Part shown: positions 57,227 to 64,000 of the stretch, piece by piece
Numbering within the stretch: position 1 is the stretch's first letter
Layout: each line of letters starts with the position of its first letter
Source: Clostridioides sp. ES-S-0054-01
Lineage (GTDB): Bacteria > Bacillota > Clostridia > Peptostreptococcales > Peptostreptococcaceae
DNA: 64,000 nt
Assembly (NCBI GenBank): GCA_021561035.1
Contig: CP067346.1
Span: forward strand, 1,953,001-2,017,000
Reading direction: 5' to 3'
Made by a program: the position numbers and the translations under genes
The notes under the pieces: generated by a model
Database searches by the model: none
What the model was told of the DNA's origin: nothing
Seen by the model: only the letters and a program-made list of their open reading frames with translations

Positions 57227-58087
57227 TTATTCATTTTCTTTTCTTATTAGTGTACCTATTCCACTATCAGTAAATAGCTCTGTTATTATAGAATGCGGAA
57301 CTCTTCCATCCAAAATATGTACTCTATTTACTCCATTATTTAAAGCATCTACACAGCTCTGTATTTTAGGTATCATACCTCCAATAATTATACCTTCTTC
57401 AAATAATTTGTCGATATCTTCTAATATAACTTCTGTTATTAATGATTTTTCTTCATCTGGTTCTCTTAATAATCCAGGCACATCTGTAAGAAGTATCAAT
57501 TTGTCTGCATTTAACTCTTTAGCTATAGCAGAAGCTGCTGTATCCCCATTTATATTATAAGTCTCTCCATCATCTCCAACACCTATAGTTGCAATTACCG
57601 AAATATAACCTGACTTTAGACAAGATTCTATAAGCTCAACATTTACTTTTTTGATTTCTCCTACAAACCCAAGTTCATAGTTCTTATATGGGTCACATAA
57701 AAGCATATTATTATCTATTCCACAAAGCCCTACTGCTTTTCCACCTTTTGTATGTATTTTATTTACTAGGTCTTTATTCACTTTCCCAGCAAGTACCATT
57801 TTTACAATTTCCATAGTCTCTTCATCTGTATATCTAAGACCATTTACAAATTTACTTTCTATATCCACTTTTGCTAGCATTTTATTGATTTCTGCCCCTC
57901 CACCATGTACTAAAACTATATTGATTCCAACATAACTCATTAGCACAAGGTCTTCCATAACAGATTCTTTTAGACCATCTTTTTTCATTGCACTTCCACC
58001 ATACTTAACTACAATAGTCTTTCCCTGATGTTTTTCTATATATGGTAAAGCTTCTATAAGTGTATTTGCTTTTTCTATATTAATCAT
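57227..58087 (-). CDS. argB: Acetylglutamate kinase ArgB
   Basis: The 286-aa amino acid kinase has V-K-Y-G-G-S-A-M-K, L-V-H-G-G-G and G-D-T-A-A-S motifs. It phosphorylates N-acetylglutamate. Its C-terminus is short, and it keeps an N-terminal helix that in arginine-sensitive enzymes mediates feedback control. Between argJ and argD. Confidence 0.95.
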   Translation of the reverse strand: MINIEKANTLIEALPYIEKHQGKTIVVKYGGSAMKKDGLKESVMEDLVLMSYVGINIVLVHGGGAEINKMLAKVDIESKFVNGLRYTDEETMEIVKMVLAGKVNKDLVNKIHTKGGKAVGLCGIDNNMLLCDPYKNYELGFVGEIKKVNVELIESCLKSGYISVIATIGVGDDGETYNINGDTAASAIAKELNADKLILLTDVPGLLREPDEEKSLITEVILEDIDKLFEEGIIIGGMIPKIQSCVDALNNGVNRVHILDGRVPHSIITELFTDSGIGTLIRKENE

Positions 58088-58101
58088 TAAAGTATTTCCT
58101 C

Positions 58102-59319
58102 CTAATTTCTATAACTTCCATTTATTCTTACATAATCATAGCTTAAATCACATCCCCATGCATTTCCCCTAGAATTCCCCATATTTAAATCTACTAATAT
58201 ACTTATTTCGTCATCTTCAAGAATTTTTTTTGCTTTTTCTTCATTAAAATCTAATCCATTTCCATTTTTGCATACTTCAATATATCCCTTCATGCTCTCA
58301 AAAATAATATCTACTTTTTCCATGTCTATTTCTTCACCTGCATAACCTAAAGCGCACAATATTCTGCCCCAATTCGCATCAGCTCCAAATACAGCTGTCT
58401 TTACTAGTGAAGAAGATATTACTGTTTTTGCTAATTTTACTGCATGTTCTTCACTTAATGCTCCATTTATATAACATTCAATTAATTTTGTACATCCTTC
58501 TCCATCCTTTGCAACAAGTTTAGCAAGCTCTATACAAACATATGTAAGTGCACTCAAGAATACTTGATAATGCTCATCTTTTTTGTTTATTCTATCGTTT
58601 TTTGCTTTTCCATTTGCTAGAATCATTACCATATCATTAGTACTTGTATCTCCATCTACGCTAACTCTATTAAAACTTTTATCGACAGCAATTTTTAAAG
58701 CTTCTTTTAACAAAACTCCATCAATATTTGCATCTGTAGTTATAAATCCTAAAGTTGTTGCCATATTCGGATGTATCATACCAGAACCTTTTGCCATACC
58801 TCCAATAGTTATTTTTTTATCTCCATACATTATTGCTACTGCTATTTCTTTTTTTATAATATCAGTTGTCATAATCGCTTCTCTTGCTCCGATATGGCCT
58901 TGTTTACTTAGACTGTTCACTAACTCATCCATATTTTCTTCTATTACATCTATATTTAATGGCTTTCCTATAACACCTGTAGATGCAACTAAAACATCAT
59001 TTTCTTTAATATTTAATTTATCACTGGTGAATTTAGCCATTTTATAAGCATTTATAAGTCCTTCTTTTCCATTAAATGTGTTAGCATTAGCACTATTTAC
59101 TATAATAGCTTGTGCTTTTCCATTTTTAATGTGTTCCTGTGTAACATAAACAGGATTTCCCTTTACTTTATTTTGAGTAACTACTGCCGCTGCATCACAT
59201 AAGACATCTGAATAAACCAAAGCTAAGTCTCTTTTTTCTTTATTTTTTCTCAAGCCACAGTGAATTCCTGAAGCAAAAAATCCTTCTGAAACTGTAACTC
59301 CACCCTTTATAATTTCCAT
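58102..59319 (-). CDS. argJ: Bifunctional ornithine acetyltransferase/N-acetylglutamate synthase ArgJ
   Basis: ArgJ moves acetyl groups from N-acetylornithine to glutamate, giving ornithine and recycling acetyl. The autoprocessing and nucleophile threonine is in M-A-T-T-L-G-F, before which is K-G-S-G-M-I. No argA or argE is in view, so a cyclic pathway is implied. 405 aa is normal length. Confidence 0.96.
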   Translation of the reverse strand: MEIIKGGVTVSEGFFASGIHCGLRKNKEKRDLALVYSDVLCDAAAVVTQNKVKGNPVYVTQEHIKNGKAQAIIVNSANANTFNGKEGLINAYKMAKFTSDKLNIKENDVLVASTGVIGKPLNIDVIEENMDELVNSLSKQGHIGAREAIMTTDIIKKEIAVAIMYGDKKITIGGMAKGSGMIHPNMATTLGFITTDANIDGVLLKEALKIAVDKSFNRVSVDGDTSTNDMVMILANGKAKNDRINKKDEHYQVFLSALTYVCIELAKLVAKDGEGCTKLIECYINGALSEEHAVKLAKTVISSSLVKTAVFGADANWGRILCALGYAGEEIDMEKVDIIFESMKGYIEVCKNGNGLDFNEEKAKKILEDDEISILVDLNMGNSRGNAWGCDLSYDYVRINGSYRN

Positions 59320-59360
59320 ATTTATCCTCCTAATTATATGAGTTTAGTATTTTTTCATTC

Positions 59361-60395
59361 CTAAAATGATGGTGAAATATTTTTTAAACCTGTATTTTCA
59401 TCAATACCAAACATTATATTCATGTTTTGTATAGCTTGTCCTGCTGCTCCCTTAATCATATTGTCTATAGCTGAACAGATTATCAATGTATCTCCATTTT
59501 CATGCAATGATATTACACATTTATTTGAGAACCTAACATTCTTTAAAGAGGCTACATTGTCTAAAGGTAGAACTTCTATAAATTCTTTAAATTCATAATA
59601 ATCAGTTAATTTCCCATGTATGTCATTTATAGAAATATTATCTTCTTTTGTGCAATATATAGTTGATAGTATTCCCCTATTTACTGGAATTAGATTTGGT
59701 GTAAAAACTACATTTACTTTTTCTTTACAGGATTCACTTAAATTTTGTTCTATTTCTGGAGTATGTCTGTGTTTCCCTATTTTATATGCAGTTATATTTT
59801 CATTAACCTCAGTAAAGTGACTACTAATTGATAATTCTCTACCAGCTCCCGTAAGACCGGATTTAGAATCAATTATTATATTATTGTTTTTTATCAATTT
59901 AGAACTTAATAATGGCATCAATGGTAAAGAAATACTAGTTGGATAACATCCAGGATTTGCAATTATATCTGCGTCTTTTATATCATCTTTGTATATTTCA
60001 CTTAATCCATATACAGCTTTTTTATGTAAGATTTTATCTATAAAAGATACTCCATACCATTTACTATATATTTCTTCATCTTTTATCCTAAAATCAGCAC
60101 CTAAATCTATAACTTTCTTTTTTGATTCAATTGCTTTTATTGCGAACTTTTCACTAACTCCATGTGGAAGAGCAGTAAACACAACATCACACATATCAAT
60201 AACTTTTTCATTTTCTATACATATCATGCTATTTTTATATCCTATACTTGGATATATCTCAACTATATCTTTTCCCACATACGAATTTGAACCTATTGCT
60301 GTCACTTCGACTTTATCATGATTTATTAATAATCTAATCAGTTCTGCTCCAACATATCCAGTTGCACCAATAACTCCAACTTTTATTTTACTCAT
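59361..60395 (-). CDS. argC: N-acetyl-gamma-glutamyl-phosphate reductase ArgC
   Basis: The first gene of the operon. It has an N-terminal Rossmann motif (G-A-T-G-Y-V-G-A-E-L) and the catalytic Cys in N-P-G-C-Y-P-T-S. NADPH-dependent reduction of the ArgB product. I place the start at ATG 60395 (M-S-K-I-K-V, 344 aa) because GGAGGG precedes it; the in-frame start 36 bp upstream runs through the site. Confidence 0.95.
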   Translation of the reverse strand: MSKIKVGVIGATGYVGAELIRLLINHDKVEVTAIGSNSYVGKDIVEIYPSIGYKNSMICIENEKVIDMCDVVFTALPHGVSEKFAIKAIESKKKVIDLGADFRIKDEEIYSKWYGVSFIDKILHKKAVYGLSEIYKDDIKDADIIANPGCYPTSISLPLMPLLSSKLIKNNNIIIDSKSGLTGAGRELSISSHFTEVNENITAYKIGKHRHTPEIEQNLSESCKEKVNVVFTPNLIPVNRGILSTIYCTKEDNISINDIHGKLTDYYEFKEFIEVLPLDNVASLKNVRFSNKCVISLHENGDTLIICSAIDNMIKGAAGQAIQNMNIMFGIDENTGLKNISPSF

Positions 60396-60499
60396 CTTGT
60401 TCCCTCCATTTTTATATTCAAATAATCTCAAATTTCTATTTTTTATTATATGATAATCATTTGATAATATACAAATTAAAACCTTCCAATTAAAACAAA

Positions 60500-60560
60500 A
60501 AACCCCTTAGTATTATAAATACTAAGAGGCGATTTTCCGCGGTACCACTCTTATTGGTAA
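60500..60560 (-). ncRNA. Second T-box antiterminator/terminator module (no stem I)
   Basis: On the minus strand AAGAGTGGTACCGCGG (60537-60552) is a complete T-box sequence followed by CTTAGTATT/AATACTAAG (60506-60527) and a T-run. Only about 80 nt separate it from the first T-box terminator, with no GGTGGAA apical loop or specifier, so it has no stem I of its own. Confidence 0.85.
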
Positions 60561-60619
60561 AATTACAATAATCTTTAATAATCAAATTAAAAAGTATCTA
60601 CAAATGCATGTTTAAAATT

Positions 60620-60860
60620 AAAAAAGCCTCTTGGTCAAAGACCAAGAGACGAATTATACACCCGCGTTACCACTCTAATTGATAAGATAATCTTACCCAC
60701 TCTAATCTCTTAAGGCGAGACTCACCAATTACCATACTATTAATTCTGGTAATCTTCTCCAAAGCTCTATTCACAATAAAATTCATTACTAGGCTTCCAC
60801 CATTCCCAGCTCTCTATCAATTAGTTTTATGCTACTCTCTTTTTCATAGAATTTTAATTT
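60620..60860 (-). ncRNA. T-box leader of the arginine operon
   Basis: Full T-box: stem I with GAGAGCTGGGAATGGTGGAA, specifier region GTGAATAGAGCTTTGG with AGA (Arg; complement at 60766-60768), T-box AGAGTGGTAACGCGGG (60660-60676), and terminator CTCTTGGTC/GACCAAGAG (60628-60648) followed by CTTTTTTAA. The AGA codon fits argC-J-B-D-F. Confidence 0.9.
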
Positions 60861-60869
60861 ATTTTCTTA

Positions 60870-61240
60870 TTGTTTTATATAATAGTTTATTTTTTTAACT
60901 TTGTCAATATAATTTATAAATTTTTGGAAATATTTTCTATATGGTTAATTTCCACCATTTTGTATCTAAATTGCAATATAATTTTTATATTATCATTTGT
61001 CAATTTAAGAAATGCCTAAAATATGTTACATTATAAAATAATATAATTTCAAAATACAATATCTATATCTCTTTTTGGTTAAACTTATTGGAATTATTAA
61101 ATTGTATATATAATTAAATACATTCTATGGTTCAACTACACTATATATAAATTATATGTTATCATAATATTCTAAATTTATAAAACAAATTGTATTGAAT
61201 TAAATTTATTTAAGGTATATAATTATAATTAAAAATTTTA
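60870..61240. other. AT-rich intergenic stretch
   Basis: Divergent promoter region between the arg operon and the GNAT gene; no gene or RNA motif seen. Confidence 0.5.
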
Positions 61241-61258
61241 ATAATAGAGGTGCTGTTT

Positions 61259-61735
61259 ATGATGTTTAAAGAATACTTAATAAGAGAATTAAAAGAAGAT
61301 GATATTAAAAATGCATTAGACTTAATCTGGAACGTGTTTGAAGAATTTGAATCTCCAGATTATTGTAATGAAGGAATTAAGACATTTCATAAATTTATAG
61401 AATATAACTCTATTATTGAAAAAGTCAAAGAAAAATCACTCTTATTTTGGGGTTGTTTTGATTGTGAAAAGTTAATTGGAACCTTAGCCATTAGAGACTT
61501 AAATCATATATGTATGTTATTTGTAGATAAAAACTATCATAAACGTGGTATTGCAAAAAAACTGATGGCTACAGGTATGGAATATTGTACTTTTAATAAA
61601 ACTGATTTAACTGAAATAACTGTGAATTCATCACCTTATGCTGTTGAAATTTATCACAAATTAGGATTTAAAGATACTGCTGTTGAGCAAATTGCTGATG
61701 GTATACGTTTTACACCTATGAAATTGTTAATATAA
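61259..61735 (+). CDS. GNAT-family N-acetyltransferase
   Basis: The 158-aa protein has the GNAT acetyl-CoA loop in V-D-K-N-Y-H-K-R-G-I-A-K-K-L-M and the C-terminal V-E-I-Y-H-K-L-G-F. Substrate unknown. I place the start at ATG 61259 behind AGAGGTG; the GTG at 61250 lies in that site, and another ATG follows at 61262. A terminator follows. Confidence 0.85.
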   Translation: MMFKEYLIRELKEDDIKNALDLIWNVFEEFESPDYCNEGIKTFHKFIEYNSIIEKVKEKSLLFWGCFDCEKLIGTLAIRDLNHICMLFVDKNYHKRGIAKKLMATGMEYCTFNKTDLTEITVNSSPYAVEIYHKLGFKDTAVEQIADGIRFTPMKLLI

Positions 61736-61746
61736 TAAATCAAATA

Positions 61747-61788
61747 AAAAGCAAAGTCTCTTAAATATTTTATAATGACTTTGCTTTT
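61747..61788 (+). terminator. Terminator of the GNAT gene
   Basis: AAAAGCAAAGTC/GACTTTGCTTTT hairpin with an 18-nt loop. Confidence 0.85.
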
Positions 61789-62119
61789 AAATTAAGATTT
61801 AAAAATAATACTATCTTTTTTATTTTTTTAATAATATACTTTAAAAACATTATTAATATGAAACTCTGATTTATTCTTGATATCTTTTTTGACTAATATA
61901 TAAATCAATTCAATTATTAAACTTAAATCATGCGTTTTCTCTTTATATCTCCTCTTTATAAGCACGATTGTTCATTGAAAAATAAATTTTCTTGAAATAC
62001 ACTGCTGTCCTGTGGCTTTTCCTTTAATACAAATGATGAAATTTTTATGATGGAATTTTAATTTGTATACCTTACAAAAAGGTGTTCAATAAACGCATTA
62101 GAGTAGTTGATTTACCTAC
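61789..62119. other. Intergenic stretch
   Basis: Between the GNAT terminator and the TetR stop. No gene with a ribosome binding site. Confidence 0.5.
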
Positions 62120-62677
62120 TTAATCGTATTTTTTATGAATACCTAATAACACAGTATCAATAGAATCAATTAAACCTTTTATAGCTTCTTCTTTATTCAA
62201 AAGTGATTTCCCAAGTTGCAAAGTCGAATAACCATGAAGTACACTCATTATTAGGTTTAATACTTCACCTGTATTCTTTGTCTTTAGATTACAAGAAAGA
62301 ATAAGTTTTTCTAATAAGGATTTATATTCATCAAAGATTTCTAATGTTTCATTATTTCCATGCCAAGTAGCCCACTGAATAGTTTCATAAACACCAGGAT
62401 GAGCAATTATAAAGTTAAAATATGCAATACTTATACATTTTATAGCTGTATCTCCAAAATTGCCAATAGCCACCTTTGTCATCTGATTATTCATCTCTCT
62501 CATTCCTTTATGAGCTACTTCAAGCAATAAGTCATCCAGACTTTCTATATGATTGTACAAAGATGGTGTACGTATGCCTAGATTTTCTGCAATAACTTTT
62601 AAAGAAACCTTGTTAAGCCCATCTTTATTAGCTATATCTGATGCAGCTTGTATAACCATTTCTCTACTAACACGCAT
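62120..62677 (-). CDS. TetR-family repressor (divergent)
   Basis: The 185-aa protein opens with R-E-M-V-I-Q-A-A-S-D-I-A-N-K-D-G and the recognition part I-R-T-P-S-L-Y-N-H-I-E-S-L-D-D-L, then an all-helical domain of the TetR_C_33-like (WHG) type, with V-Y-E-T-I-Q-W-A-T-W-H. GGGAG precedes the ATG. It is divergent from the hydrolase gene and probably represses it at the dyads 62810-62848. Confidence 0.88.
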   Translation of the reverse strand: MRVSREMVIQAASDIANKDGLNKVSLKVIAENLGIRTPSLYNHIESLDDLLLEVAHKGMREMNNQMTKVAIGNFGDTAIKCISIAYFNFIIAHPGVYETIQWATWHGNNETLEIFDEYKSLLEKLILSCNLKTKNTGEVLNLIMSVLHGYSTLQLGKSLLNKEEAIKGLIDSIDTVLLGIHKKYD

Positions 62678-62783
62678 TATTCTCCCTCTTTCATTTAAAA
62701 TTAATTACCTTATTAGTTTAGCTAATCTAATTAGTTTCGTCAATCATTGTAATTTATAAAATTCTTTATACTATCATAAAATC

Positions 62784-62848
62784 TTGACAATTTAATACTA
62801 ATATCATATAATACTAATTAAATTAGTATTAAAACTAATATCATTAGT
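62784..62848 (+). promoter_or_regulatory. Promoter and TetR operators of the hydrolase gene
   Basis: TTGACA (62784-62789), 17 bp, TATAAT (62807-62812) give an exact sigma-A promoter. A perfect dyad AATACTAATT-a-AATTAGTATT (62810-62830) overlaps the -10, and a second ACTAAT-atc-ATTAGT (62834-62848) follows. Both fit binding by the divergent TetR protein. Confidence 0.85.
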
Positions 62849-62934
62849 ATTATATTAAATTATATATTACAATTTTATTTTAGAGTTTGATTAATATAAC
62901 AATCACTAATATATCAAACTGAGAGGAGATTTTT

Positions 62935-63633
62935 ATGGAAAAAAAATATTTCAAAATTCATGGAGTTCCTTCAATCCTTTGGGGAAATCCTTCAAGTAAA
63001 TTATACATTTACATACATGGACAATGTGGTAATAAAGAGGAGGCTGAAGATTTTGCTAATATTGTTGTTCCCCATGAATGGCAAGTTTTAAGTATTGATT
63101 TACCTGAACATGGAGAACGTAAAGAAGAAAAAAATTCATTTAATCCATGGCATGTTGTCCCAGAACTAGTATCAATTATGGAATATACAAAGTGCCACTG
63201 GAATCAAATTTCGTTATATGCAAATAGTATTGGAGCATGGTTTAGTATGTTGAGTTTTGAAAAAGAGAACTTAGAGGAGTGTATTTTTGTATCTCCAATT
63301 CTTGATATGCAACAGCTTATTTCAAATATGATGCTTTGGGCAAATGTATCAGAAGAGCAACTTAAACATGAACTAATTATCCCAACTTCATTTGGGCATA
63401 CTCTTTCATGGGAATATCTACAATATGCAAAACAACATCCTATCACTCAATGGAATGTACCAACAAAAATATTATATGGTAGGTATGATGAACTTACTGA
63501 AATCAGCGTTGTAGAGAAATTTATAGAAAAGTTTAATTGCAACCTTACTATTATGGAAAATGGTAAACATTGGTTTAACACACCACAAGAATTAAATACA
63601 TTATATGAATGGCTAAATACTTTAGTTAAATAA
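62935..63633 (+). CDS. Alpha/beta hydrolase
   Basis: The 232-aa protein has nucleophile elbow A-N-S-I-G-A (Ser), acid in R-Y-D-E-L-T and His in N-G-K-H-W-F. The opening region (I-Y-I-H-G-Q-C-G-N) holds the oxyanion hole. Substrate unknown; no lid domain is obvious. AGGAGA supports the ATG. Regulated by the adjacent TetR. Confidence 0.85.
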   Translation: MEKKYFKIHGVPSILWGNPSSKLYIYIHGQCGNKEEAEDFANIVVPHEWQVLSIDLPEHGERKEEKNSFNPWHVVPELVSIMEYTKCHWNQISLYANSIGAWFSMLSFEKENLEECIFVSPILDMQQLISNMMLWANVSEEQLKHELIIPTSFGHTLSWEYLQYAKQHPITQWNVPTKILYGRYDELTEISVVEKFIEKFNCNLTIMENGKHWFNTPQELNTLYEWLNTLVK

Positions 63634-64000
63634 AAAATAATTATATTATTACTATAATTACATTGTTTATAAATACTTATTTAATTAACTTTATTTTAGT
63701 ATTATTAAAATAGTTACATAAATAACAAATCAGTCATTGTTACAGAACCTGAAAGTATACAGAACATTAAGAAGTCTTTAATGATTAATCAGAATAGAAA
63801 AAAGAGAGATGTAATATTGTACAACTCTCTTTCTTCTATAAAGCTGTATAACTTTTATTTATCACTATCAATAAATTATAGTTATCTACAAAATTCAATC
63901 TTTCATTCTCTATTAATATATACATATTTATTGTGTCATTAAGATATAGTATCAAATAAAATCTAACAAAATTAACTATAAAACATCTATTATATAAATA
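63634..64000. other. 3' end region, no complete gene
   Basis: After the hydrolase, a stretch at 63715-63955 is open in one plus frame without a start (reads V-I-V-T-E-P-E-S-I-Q-N-I-K-K-S) and may be a remnant. GAGAG/CTCTC pairing at about 63804-63832 gives a weak terminator. Confidence 0.4.

Noticed and set aside
62060-62119. P-loop-like V-G-K-S-T-T-L-M-R-L-L-N in frame just past the TetR stop codon
   Set aside because: Only about 15 codons with no other ABC motif nearby; G-K-S-T can arise by chance in AT-rich DNA.
63715-63955. Long start-less open frame reading V-T-E-P-E-S-I-Q-N-I-K-K-S
   Set aside because: No start, no ribosome binding site and no family recognised; mentioned only as a possible remnant.

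Overview
The window is very AT-rich DNA (roughly 28% GC by eye) with strong AGGAGG ribosome binding sites, T-box leaders, a TPP riboswitch and a c-di-GMP-I riboswitch. Gene content and order (hfq-miaA-mutL-mutS, argCJBDF, clpB, ilvD) point to a Peptostreptococcaceae firmicute, most likely Clostridioides difficile. The species call is inference from gene content; no database was searched.

Region by region. 1-8.0 kb: the 3' part of an iron-sulfur protein gene, then minus-strand housekeeping genes (DUF554 membrane protein, YbaK-type tRNA editing protein, cyclase/formamidase, SIR2-domain protein, PepV dipeptidase, methionine gamma-lyase family PLP enzyme). 8.1-14.3 kb: hfq, miaA, mutL and mutS, a compact mismatch-repair/tRNA-modification cluster read on the minus strand. 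14.4-17.45 kb: a TPP-riboswitch-controlled thiamine-precursor ABC transporter operon sitting between mutS and miaB, genes that are often adjacent in Firmicutes. 17.45-20.2 kb: a gene-poor segment with a c-di-GMP-I riboswitch in front of a 58-codon ORF, then a NUDIX hydrolase and a DUF3784 membrane protein. 20.2-23.2 kb: miaB, a decayed gene, and a tryptophan transporter under a Trp T-box.

23.2-36.9 kb is the accessory part. It holds a small secreted/membrane protein, an ABC ATPase fragment, a lipoprotein whose stop codon coincides with the end of an IS256-family element, an SdpR/SdpI repressor-immunity pair, a TSUP permease with a cupin-PocR-AraC regulator, an orphan MerR-type promoter, an Rpn nuclease with an internal start site and a nearby sequence duplicate, an intracellular subtilisin, and a TetR/hydrolase pair. 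36.9-44.8 kb: ilvD, small proteins, a VanZ remnant, an XRE regulator overlapping a convergent small gene, Ogt, an AraC regulator and an MFS exporter. 45.0-51 kb: clpB with two upstream small genes (one RepL-like) and a GntR-ABC transporter operon with a clear promoter/operator. 51-54 kb: a frameshifted GNAT gene, an M20 amidohydrolase and an Asp/Glu racemase. 54-61 kb: a lipoprotein and the arginine operon argC-J-B-D-F behind an Arg-type T-box with a second T-box/terminator module in tandem. 61-64 kb: a GNAT gene and a divergent TetR/alpha-beta hydrolase pair with a clear promoter and operators.

No CRISPR array, tRNA, rRNA or prophage was seen. The most interesting candidates are the Rpn locus with a well-formed intragenic start, the tandem T-box terminators, and the c-di-GMP riboswitch in front of an unrecognised small ORF.
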